The notes under the pieces are model-generated. The model did no database searches. It saw only the letters and a list, made by a program, of their open reading frames with translations, and had not been told where the DNA came from. From assembly GCF_030519475.1 (NCBI RefSeq), contig NZ_JAUMKD010000009.1, positions 124,001 to 188,000 on the forward strand: a DNA stretch of 64,000 nucleotides. The letters are read 5' to 3'. The translations under genes were made by a program, and so were the position numbers. Of this stretch, positions 25,532 through 31,816 are shown in pieces; positions within the stretch are counted from its first letter, which is position 1; every line of letters starts with the position of its first letter. The stretch comes from Micromonospora sp. C28SCA-DRY-2 (GTDB lineage Bacteria > Actinomycetota > Actinomycetes > Mycobacteriales > Micromonosporaceae).

Positions 25532-25830
25532 CTATGTTCTCGGCGCCACACCCTCAACTGCGAAGAGTCCGAAAACGCTCAGCCACAGGCAACGATCGCG
25601 CACCGACTTCATGGCGAACACCAGCCGGCGTTCGGAGAGGCCCGACACCAACCAACCCGACTCGCGGGCGACCTTCGCCGGCTCGTCGGGCGCGGCGAAG
25701 CAGCCACCGTTGAAGAATGAGCGCGCCACCTGGGCCGGCCCGGCCATAGCAGGCCACGCGAGGTAGCCACCGACAGCGCAAACGAAAGCATGACGGCGAA
25801 CCCCGGCATGCCGGCGGCGATAGCGGCCAC
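25532..25830 (-). pseudogene. degenerate gene of unknown family
   Basis: Two overlapping frames look coding. From GTG 25830, an N-terminus with a hydrophobic stretch (GMPGFAVMLSFALSVATSRGLLWPG); from ATG 25747, a natural-looking C-terminal part (ARSFFNGGCFAAPDEP, SGWLVSGLSERRLVFAMKSV, CLWLSVFGLFAVEGVAP) ending at 25532. They join at about 25750 with a one-base frame change, suggesting a frameshifted small membrane protein. I do not recognise the family. The second half alone could also be a short gene. It fills most of the interval 25505-25881. Confidence 0.35.
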
Positions 25831-25843
25831 CGGGCGTACTGAT

Positions 25844-25874
25844 TTGACCCTTACGCTACGTAAGATTTTAGCTT
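25844..25874 (+). promoter_or_regulatory. promoter with operator dyad for the uL11 paralogue
   Basis: TTGACC (25844-25849) and TAGCTT (25869-25874) form a -35/-10 pair with a 19-bp spacer. The spacer opens with a perfect dyad CTTACG-CTA-CGTAAG (25850-25864). The -10 ends seven bases before the ATG, so the mRNA is probably leaderless. A dyad between -35 and -10 is the standard place for a repressor, and the TTACG/CGTAA form resembles TetR-type operators. The regulator is not identified. Confidence 0.6.
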
Positions 25875-25881
25875 CGCTCGC

Positions 25882-26313
25882 ATGGCGAAGCAGATGAAGG
25901 TTTCCCGTCGCGTGAAGCTCGAACTCGACGCGGGTAATGCCGCAATGGTCGAGATCGGCAAGATGCTCGGTCCGACTGGGGTCAACACGCGGCAGGTCAA
26001 GATCGATTACGACGCGGCGACCGCGGGCCAGCGGGGCGACATCGTGCCGGTTGTCGTGACGATTTTCGAGGACCGTTCCTACGCGCTGGAGTACCGGACC
26101 CCGCCAACGTCCTATCTCATCCGGCGGATCCTGGGGTTGTCGAAGGGATCGGGTCGGCCGGCAGCTGATTCGGTGGCGAAGATGTCGCGGGAGCAGTTGC
26201 GGGAGGTCGCGTTGCGGAAGCTTCCGGACCTCAACACCGATGACGTGGAGGCCGCGATGAAGCAGGTAGCCGGCACCGCGCGATCAATGGGTGTCCTCAT
26301 CGCCGATGAGTGA
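25882..26313 (+). CDS. divergent paralogue of ribosomal protein uL11
   Basis: 143 residues aligning end to end with L11: GVN at 33-35, PVVVTIFEDRSYALEYRTPPTSYLIRRILGL, GSGRP, REVALRKLPDLNTDDVEAAM and the GTARSMG signature near the C-terminus. The rRNA-binding C-terminal domain is therefore well kept. The N-terminal domain is not: in the loop that reads NPSPPVGPALG in E. coli, this protein has AAMVEIGKMLG (residues 20-30). Prolines 20, 22, 23 and 26 (E. coli numbering) become Ala21, Val23, Glu24 and Lys27. The gene is outside the usual nusG-rplK-rplA context, is less GC-rich than neighbours, and lies in a block ending in a dead integrase at a tRNA. It overlaps the next gene by 8 bp. A resistance or specialised-ribosome role is inferred. 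Confidence 0.9.
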   Translation: MAKQMKVSRRVKLELDAGNAAMVEIGKMLGPTGVNTRQVKIDYDAATAGQRGDIVPVVVTIFEDRSYALEYRTPPTSYLIRRILGLSKGSGRPAADSVAKMSREQLREVALRKLPDLNTDDVEAAMKQVAGTARSMGVLIADE

Positions 26314-26710
26314 CCGCCTCTGGCGGGCCGTCGTGCCGCCGTACCGGATGCTCGATCCTGGCCTGCTGTTGGCCGAAACGACGCTCGTGGACACGCTGGC
26401 GGAGCTCTGCGCGGTGCTCCCCGACGAGAAGAGAGCCAGCTGCCTCCTCAACGAGGCGCTGATTCGCGCCGGGGCGACGCCACAGCTCATCGGACGCGAC
26501 GGCGAATGGCGGATGGTGGTGGCGGGGCACGACCCACACGCCGCTGCCGCCACCGCCCTGGCCGTGCTGGTTGCCGCGCACGGATGGCGACGACTCAAGC
26601 GCTGCGTCCGGTGCGGGCGACCCTTCATCGACCGCACCAATGGCGTGAGTCGCCGGGGTTGTGCCGACCACCCGAGCCGTCCCCGTGGCTGCCGTACCGC
26701 CGAGCGCTGA
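26306..26710 (+). CDS. small zinc-finger protein (CGNR-like) coupled to the uL11 paralogue
   Basis: 134 residues starting at ATG 26306, 8 bp inside the uL11 paralogue, so the two are translationally coupled. The N-terminal ~95 residues look helical (LAETTLVDTLAELCAVLPDEK, AAATALAVLVAAHGWRRLKR). The C-terminal part has a metal-site pattern C100-x2-C103 ... C119-x2-H122 (CVRCGRPFIDRTNGVSRRGCADH), resembling the CGNR zinc finger (C..C...F.D...N...R..C) but without the terminal CGNR. CGNR proteins are usually regulators of unknown target. The same frame stays coding-like for 64 codons after the TGA at 26708, so a nonsense change may have shortened it. Confidence 0.75.
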   Translation: MSDRLWRAVVPPYRMLDPGLLLAETTLVDTLAELCAVLPDEKRASCLLNEALIRAGATPQLIGRDGEWRMVVAGHDPHAAAATALAVLVAAHGWRRLKRCVRCGRPFIDRTNGVSRRGCADHPSRPRGCRTAER

Positions 26711-26905
26711 GGCAAGCCCGCTCCACCTCGGCCAGCGATCCTGCGGCGGATTCCCGAGGAGGGCCGCAAGGCTGTGGGCGCCGCGAAGCGATCAGACCCG
26801 CAGGATGGGCCGATGTCTTCTGACCTTGAGCAATCGTCCCGGCCTGCCGGCCAGGCTCTGGGCAACGACTGTACAGATGGCTGTACACGGAGCGGTTGTG
26901 GCTGA
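26711..26905 (+). pseudogene. coding-like continuation after the stop of the zinc-finger gene
   Basis: Directly after the TGA, in the same frame, the translation continues GKPAPPRPAILRRIPEEGRK, then AVGAAKRSDPQDGPMSSDLE, and runs about 64 codons to a TGA near 26903. The residue mix (charged, protein-like) is better than in the other two frames. It may be a lost C-terminal tail of the 26306 gene, a read-through extension, or chance. There is no start or ribosome site for an independent gene. Confidence 0.3.
26870..26887. repeat. repeated TGTACA palindromes upstream of the GNAT gene
   Basis: TGTACA at 26870-26875 and 26882-26887 are separated by GATGGC; each is self-palindromic and together they form an 18-bp element, 43 bp before the -10 of the downstream gene. 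It could be a regulator binding site. Confidence 0.3.
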
Positions 26906-26942
26906 GTGCGGCAGCGACTGCGTCGGCCGTGATACTGATGGC

Positions 26943-27440
26943 ATGGTGCAGCTCGAGATACGCACTGCCCGGGCGGAGGAGGCGGACCTGCTCGGCGAAC
27001 TCGCGCTTCGTTCAAAAGGGCATTGGGGCTATGACCGCGCCTTCTTGGACGCATGCCGGGCTGAGCTGATCTTTGAACCCGAGCAGTTGGCCGCCCGACG
27101 CGTGTCCGTCGCCGAGTCGGCGGGCCGGGTGCTGGGCTTCTACAGCGTTGATGGACAACCACCGAGCGGTGAACTCGGCAACCTATGGGTCGAGCCTGAC
27201 ATCATCGGCAGCGGCGTCGGACGCCGCCTGTGGGTCCACGCGATGCAAACGGCGCGAACGGCGGGCTTCACGAGCCTCCACATCGAGGCTGATCCGTTCG
27301 CGGAGGGGTTTTACCTGGCGATGGGTGCCGAGCGCATCGGCCAGACACCGTCAGGCTCGATACCGGGCCGCGTCCTCCCGATGCTGAAGGTACGCATACC
27401 GTCGCCGCCGCGAGAGTCAGGGTCGGACAACTCGGACTGA
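26943..27440 (+). CDS. GNAT-family N-acetyltransferase
   Basis: 165 residues with the GNAT fold: N-terminal IRTARAEEADLLGELALRSKGHWGYD, beta-4 GELGNLWVEPDIIGSGVGRRLWVHAMQ with the acetyl-CoA pyrophosphate loop (GSGVGRRL) and LHIEADPFAEGFYLAMGAERIG with the typical Y..MGF-like end. ATG 26943 is preceded by GATACT (26931-26936) six bases upstream, a good leaderless -10. Longer in-frame versions starting at 26661 contain no GNAT sequence and are rejected. The substrate is unknown. Confidence 0.9.
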   Translation: MVQLEIRTARAEEADLLGELALRSKGHWGYDRAFLDACRAELIFEPEQLAARRVSVAESAGRVLGFYSVDGQPPSGELGNLWVEPDIIGSGVGRRLWVHAMQTARTAGFTSLHIEADPFAEGFYLAMGAERIGQTPSGSIPGRVLPMLKVRIPSPPRESGSDNSD

Positions 27441-27702
27441 TGAAGCCAGTACCCTGCTGTCGGCACTCGCTGGTGACCGGTTGGAGTCGCTGTTCGTGTT
27501 GGCGCTGGCGACCGGACTACTGCGTGCTGGGCTGTGGGGACCGCGGTGATCGGATGTCGACCTGCCGGGGCGAGCGCTGGTCTTTCGGCAACTCCAGCGG
27601 ACCGATGAGGGCCTGGATTCCGTCCCGCCGAATACTCACCGTTCCAGTCGGCCGGTTCCGCTGTCCGGGCTGGCCGATCAGGCGTTGGAGATCAACCGGT
27701 GA
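27439..27702 (+). pseudogene. tyrosine integrase remnant adjacent to tRNA-Ala
   Basis: 87 codons in one frame match the start of the catalytic domain of phage/ICE tyrosine integrases: DEASTLLSALAGDRLESLFVLALATG, then SDVDLPGRALVFRQLQRTDEG, then SRPVPLSGLADQALEINR and TGA at 27700. An in-frame TGA (about 27547) stands where the family has Trp before SDVDL, the first catalytic Arg position (TGLR) is Leu, and the C-terminal HxxR/Tyr part is missing. It is dead. Its end lies 6 bp from the 3' end of tRNA-Ala, the usual position of an integrase next to its attachment site. Confidence 0.85.
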
Positions 27703-27708
27703 ATGTGC

Positions 27709-27784
27709 TGGTGGAGCCCAGGGGACTCGAACCCCTAACCCCTGCCTTGCAAAGGCAGTGCTCTGCCAGTTGAGCTAGGGCCCC
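27709..27784 (-). tRNA. tRNA-Ala(TGC)
   Basis: On the complement the sequence folds as a tRNA: acceptor arms GGGGCCC / GGGCTCC with the G3:U70 alanine identity pair, D-arm CTAGCTCAACTGGCAGAGC, anticodon arm CTGCCTTTGCAAGGCAG with anticodon TGC, and T-arm AGGGGTTCGAGTCCCCT. The 3' CCA (27709-27711) is encoded. A dead integrase abuts its 3' end, marking it as an integration site. Confidence 0.96.
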
Positions 27785-27830
27785 GCGGGCGGGCGACGCC
27801 GCCTGGTGGTGCTGACCGCGACGAGCGGAC

Positions 27831-27959
27831 TCAGCGCAGGTCGGGGGCGGTGGTCGCCTCGTGCCAGAGAGCGCGCTCGTCGTTGGAAGCCTTGACCTTC
27901 TTGGCCACGACGGCGGCCACACCGACGACGCCGGCCAGAATCAGCAGCTTCTTGAACAT
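27831..27959 (-). CDS. DLW-39 family small protein
   Basis: 42 residues: one hydrophobic N-terminal segment (MFKKLLILAGVVGVAAVVAK) and a short polar tail with ERALWHEATTAPDLR, matching the actinobacterial DLW-39 family (here ALW instead of DLW). The family is found next to gyrA and the Ile/Ala tRNA genes in many actinomycetes, as here between the two tRNAs. The function is unknown. Confidence 0.8.
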   Translation of the reverse strand: MFKKLLILAGVVGVAAVVAKKVKASNDERALWHEATTAPDLR

Positions 27960-28001
27960 GGGGCTACCCCTCGCGCTCGACTGTCGTCGGACGGTGTGCG
28001 G

Positions 28002-28075
28002 TGGGGCTAGCTGGAATCGAACCAGCGACCTCAGAGTTATCAGCTCTGCGCTCTAACCGACTGAGCTATAGCCCC
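28002..28075 (-). tRNA. tRNA-Ile(GAT)
   Basis: Complement reads as a cloverleaf: acceptor GGGGCTA / TAGCCCC with discriminator A, D-arm TAGCTCAGTCGGTTAGAGC, anticodon arm CAGAGCTGATAACTCTG with anticodon GAT, T-arm GCTGGTTCGATTCCAGC. CCA is not encoded. Located downstream of gyrA and the DUF3566 gene, its usual place in actinobacteria. Confidence 0.97.
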
Positions 28076-28226
28076 GCGTAGCGACGGCCAAGGTTAACCC
28101 ATCGGCCTACCCGGCCCCAAATCGGGGCCCCGGCCGCGCGGCGTACCCCGTCGCCCTGTCGAACGTACCGGAGTACGGGACGCCGGGGCGACCGCTTTCG
28201 CGGTGCCCCGGCGGTCCGGTAGTCGT

Positions 28227-29156
28227 TCAGTCCCGCTCGGCGAGGGTCAACTCGATCCCGCCGACCAGGTCGGCGCAGACGTTGTAGACGAACGCCCCGA
28301 GCGTGGCGAGCGCGGTGAACAGCACGACGTTGACCAGGCCGATCAGCGCCGAGCTGAGGATCACTCCCTTGGCGGTGATCTGGAAGCCGTCGGTGCCCTG
28401 CCCGCCGCCCGCGCTGACCAGGTCGGTCAGGCTGTCGTTGACGCTCTGGAAGACGCCCATCGCGTCCAGCGCCAGGTAGAGCACCGAGGTGGCGACCACC
28501 ACCACGATGAAGAGCACCACGGACACGGCGAAGGCGAACTTCATCACGGACCAGGGGTCGATCCGCTTGAGGTTCAGCCGGGCCCGGCGCGGCCCGCGCG
28601 ACGCGGCCGAGCTGACCGACGTACGCGCGGCGCGTACCGCGTCACCCACCCGCGCGGCGCCCACGGCGGCCGCGCTGCTGATGCCCGGCGGCAGCCCGCC
28701 GCCGTTGGGCCGGCCGCTGGCGCCCGGACGGCTGCCGTCCGGCTGCGGCCGGGTGCCCGGCGTGACCCGCGGCTGGGTGCCGGTGGTCGCGCTGGCGCCG
28801 GCCGCGCCGGTGGCCGACTGGCCCGCCCGTACGCCGATCGGCTGGGTGGTCGACGGCCGGTTGCCGGCCCCGGCCGCCGGGGTGGGGGTGGAGGTGGCGG
28901 TGGTGCCGGAACTCGGCTTCTCCGGCGCCGCTACCGGCTCGGTCTTCTCGGCCGGTGCCGAGTCGTCGCTCGGCTTGTCCGGCGGCGGCGCCATCCCGGG
29001 AGCCCGGGTGAATTTCGGGGCAGGCGCGTCGGCGGGGACCGTGGCCCGGCCCACGGCCGCGCGGCCGGTCGCTGGTGTGCCGCTCTTCGCGGCCTCCTCG
29101 TCGACCGGGTTGGCCGAGGTCCCCGTGTTCCCCGACTTCGCCTGTGTCTCCGTCAT
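28227..29156 (-). CDS. DUF3566 transmembrane protein
   Basis: 309 residues. The first ~200 are low-complexity, rich in Pro/Ala/Thr/Gly and certainly disordered. The C-terminal DUF3566 domain begins at ARLNLKRIDPWSVMKFAFAVSVVLFIVVVVATSVLYLALD (first helix) and has a second helix at GVILSSALIGLVNVVLFTALATLGAFVYNVCADLVGGIELTL. In mycobacteria the family is a small integral-membrane protein next to gyrA. It starts 4 bp after the gyrA stop, so it shares the gyrBA transcript. Confidence 0.92.
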   Translation of the reverse strand: MTETQAKSGNTGTSANPVDEEAAKSGTPATGRAAVGRATVPADAPAPKFTRAPGMAPPPDKPSDDSAPAEKTEPVAAPEKPSSGTTATSTPTPAAGAGNRPSTTQPIGVRAGQSATGAAGASATTGTQPRVTPGTRPQPDGSRPGASGRPNGGGLPPGISSAAAVGAARVGDAVRAARTSVSSAASRGPRRARLNLKRIDPWSVMKFAFAVSVVLFIVVVVATSVLYLALDAMGVFQSVNDSLTDLVSAGGGQGTDGFQITAKGVILSSALIGLVNVVLFTALATLGAFVYNVCADLVGGIELTLAERD

Positions 29157-29160
29157 TCAA

Positions 29161-31680
29161 CTAGTCCTGTTCGTCAGGCTCGTCGGCATTGCGAGCAATC
29201 GCCACGATAGTCACGCCGTCCGGGAGGTCCATCAACTTGACCCCCATTGTGTTCCGGTCACGCGTACGGCGTACAGGCTTCACCGGAGTCCGGATGACAC
29301 CACCGTTGCTGGTGATGGCGAACAGCTCGTCGTCCGGGTCGATCACCACCGCGCCGACCAGACCACCGCGTCGTTCAGTGATCTTCGCAGTCAGCACGCC
29401 CTTACCTCCCCGGCCCTGCACGGGGTATTCCTCGATCGGGGTACGTTTCGCGTATCCGCCGTTCGTGGCCACCAGGACGTCCATGCCCGGCCGGACCACC
29501 TCCATGGCCAGCAGCACGTCGTCCTCGGCGAAGCGCATGCCGATCACGCCCGAGGTGGCCCGGCCCATCGGCCGCAGCGCCTCGTCGCTGGCGTTGAACC
29601 GGATCGCCTGCGCGTTCTTGGAGACCAGGAGCAGGTCGTCCTCGGGCCCGACCAGGGCAGCACCGACCAGCTCGTCCTCATCGCGCAGGTTGATCGCGAT
29701 GATGCCGCCGGACCGGTTGGAGTCGAACTCCTCGAGCCGCGTCTTCTTCACCAGGCCGTTCTTCGTGGCCAGTACCAGGTAGGGGGCCACCTGGTAGTTC
29801 GGAATCTCGATGATCTGTGCGATCTGCTCGTCCGGTTGGAAGGCGAGCAGGTTGGCCACGTGCTGGCCCTTGGCCACCCTAGTGGCTTCCGGGAGTTCGT
29901 AGGCCTTGGCCCGGTAGACCCGGCCCTTGTTGGTGAAGAACAGGATCCAGTCGTGGGTCGAGCAGACAAAAAAGTGGCTGACGATGTCGTCCTGGCGCAG
30001 GGTCGCGCCGCTGACGCCCTTGCCGCCGCGCCGCTGCGAGCGGTAGAGGTCGACCTTCGTCCGCTTGGCGTAGCCGGTCCGGGTGATCGTGACGACCACG
30101 TCCTCGCGGGCGATGAGGTCCTCCATCGAGACCTCGCCCTCGAAGGGCACGATCTTGGTGCGCCGGTCGTCGCCCCACTTGGCGACGATCTCGCCGAGCT
30201 CCTCCGAGACGATCTTCCGCTGCCGCTCCGGCTTGGCGAGGATGTCCTTGAGGTCGGCGATCTCCAGCTCCAGCTTGGCCAGGTCGTCGAGGATCCGCTG
30301 CCGCTCCAGCGCGGCGAGCCGGCGCAGCTGCATGTCCAGGATCGCGGTCGCCTGGATCTCGTCGATCTCCAGCAGCCGGATCAGGCCCTGCCGGGCGTCC
30401 TCGACCGTGGGCGAGCGCCGGATCAGGGCGATCACCTCGTCGAGGGCGTCCAGCGCCTTGGCCAGACCGCGCAGGATGTGCGCCCGCTCCTCGGCCTTGC
30501 GCAGCCGGAAGGCGGTCCGCCGGCGGATGACCTCGACCTGGTGCTCGACGTAGTAGCGGATGAACTGCGCCAGGTTGAGCGTGCGCGGCACCCCGTCGAC
30601 CAGGGCCAGCATGTTGGCGCCGAAGGTCTCCTGGAGCTGGGTGTGCTTGTAGAGGTTGTTCAGCACCACCTTGGCGACCGCGTCGCGCTTCAGCACGAGC
30701 ACGATCCGCATGCCGGTACGCCCGGAGGACTCGTCCCGGATGTCGGCGATGCCGCCGAGCTTGCCTTCCTTGATCAGCTCGGCGATCCGCTCGGCCAGGT
30801 TGTCCGGGTTGACCTGGTAGGGCAGCTCGCTGACGACCAGCGCCGGGCGGCCGCGCTTGTCCTCCTCGACCTCCACCACGGCGCGCATCCGGATCGAGCC
30901 GCGCCCGGTCCGGTACGCGTCCTGGATGCCGGCCTGGCCGACGATCAGGCCGTGGGTCGGGAAGTCCGGACCCTTGACGATCTCCAGCAGCGCTTCGAGC
31001 GTGGTGGCCTCGTCGGCCTCCGGGTGCTCCAGGCACCACTGCACGGCCGCGCCGATCTCCCGCAGGTTGTGCGGCGGGATCTTGGTGGCCATGCCGACCG
31101 CGATGCCCTCGGAGCCGTTGACCAGCAGGTTGGGGATCCGGGACGGCAGGATGGTGGGTTCCTTGGCCCGGCCGTCGTAGTTGTCCTGGAGGTCGACGGT
31201 GTCCTCGTCGATGTCCCGCAGCATCTCCATGGCCAGCGGGTCGAGCTTGCACTCGGTGTAGCGCATGGCCGCGGCCGGGTCGTTACCGGGCGAGCCGAAG
31301 TTGCCGTTGCCGTCGACCAGCGGGTACCGCAGCGACCAGGGCTGCGCCATCCGGACCAGCGCGTCGTAGATCGCCGAGTCGCCGTGCGGGTGGAACTGGC
31401 CCATCACGTCGCCGACGACCCGGGAGCACTTCACGTAGCCGCGGTCCGGCCGGTAGCCGGAGTCGAACATGGCGTAGAGGATCTTGCGGTGGACCGGCTT
31501 GAGCCCGTCCCGGACGTCCGGCAGCGCCCGCCCGACGATGACGCTCATCGCGTAGTCGAGGTAGGAGCGCTGCATCTCCACCTCGAGCCCGACCGGTTCG
31601 ATCCGGTCGTGCGCGACGACGGCCGCGAGGGTCTCGGGGACCTCGGGCTCGTTCGGTGTGGACTCGGGGGAATCGGTCAC
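29161..31680 (-). CDS. gyrA: DNA gyrase subunit A
   Basis: 839 residues; breaks and rejoins DNA to introduce negative supercoils with GyrB. The catalytic Tyr is in AAAMRYTECK (Tyr 141), the quinolone region reads HPHGDSAIYDALVRMAQPW (Ser 102 and Asp 106, the quinolone-sensitive form), and the C-terminal wrapping domain carries the GyrA box QRRGGKG. The GTG start at 31680 has AAGGG seven bases upstream. Four DnaA-box-like sites separate it from gyrB. Confidence 0.98.
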   Translation of the reverse strand: MTDSPESTPNEPEVPETLAAVVAHDRIEPVGLEVEMQRSYLDYAMSVIVGRALPDVRDGLKPVHRKILYAMFDSGYRPDRGYVKCSRVVGDVMGQFHPHGDSAIYDALVRMAQPWSLRYPLVDGNGNFGSPGNDPAAAMRYTECKLDPLAMEMLRDIDEDTVDLQDNYDGRAKEPTILPSRIPNLLVNGSEGIAVGMATKIPPHNLREIGAAVQWCLEHPEADEATTLEALLEIVKGPDFPTHGLIVGQAGIQDAYRTGRGSIRMRAVVEVEEDKRGRPALVVSELPYQVNPDNLAERIAELIKEGKLGGIADIRDESSGRTGMRIVLVLKRDAVAKVVLNNLYKHTQLQETFGANMLALVDGVPRTLNLAQFIRYYVEHQVEVIRRRTAFRLRKAEERAHILRGLAKALDALDEVIALIRRSPTVEDARQGLIRLLEIDEIQATAILDMQLRRLAALERQRILDDLAKLELEIADLKDILAKPERQRKIVSEELGEIVAKWGDDRRTKIVPFEGEVSMEDLIAREDVVVTITRTGYAKRTKVDLYRSQRRGGKGVSGATLRQDDIVSHFFVCSTHDWILFFTNKGRVYRAKAYELPEATRVAKGQHVANLLAFQPDEQIAQIIEIPNYQVAPYLVLATKNGLVKKTRLEEFDSNRSGGIIAINLRDEDELVGAALVGPEDDLLLVSKNAQAIRFNASDEALRPMGRATSGVIGMRFAEDDVLLAMEVVRPGMDVLVATNGGYAKRTPIEEYPVQGRGGKGVLTAKITERRGGLVGAVVIDPDDELFAITSNGGVIRTPVKPVRRTRDRNTMGVKLMDLPDGVTIVAIARNADEPDEQD

Positions 31681-31716
31681 TGTTTACCCTTATCAGACTC
31701 AGAGTCGTTTTCGTGC

Positions 31717-31768
31717 TGTGGATAACCGCTGTGGATACCGGCCAAGCTGTGGATAACTCTGTGGATCG
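31717..31768. promoter_or_regulatory. cluster of four DnaA-box-like sites between gyrB and gyrA
   Basis: TGTGGATAA (31717-31725), TGTGGATAC (31730-31738), TGTGGATAA (31748-31756) and TGTGGATCG (31760-31768) are minus-strand DnaA boxes; two are the perfect TTATCCACA consensus. They fill the short gyrB-gyrA gap. DnaA could regulate gyrA or be titrated here. Confidence 0.6.
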
Positions 31769-31816
31769 GCGGGTCGACCGGTGGATGTCCGGCCGGCCCG
31801 CCGATGCCGATGCCCG

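Noticed and set aside
26661..26942. Longer N-terminus for the GNAT protein
   Set aside because: The added 94 codons overlap the zinc-finger gene and carry no GNAT sequence; a leaderless promoter precedes the ATG at 26943.
28489..31725. Very long plus-strand frame (1078 codons) opposite gyrA
   Set aside because: It is the antisense of gyrA and the DUF3566 gene; the length comes from high GC at third codon positions, and the composition (His/Asp/Val/Leu/Arg repeats) is not protein-like.
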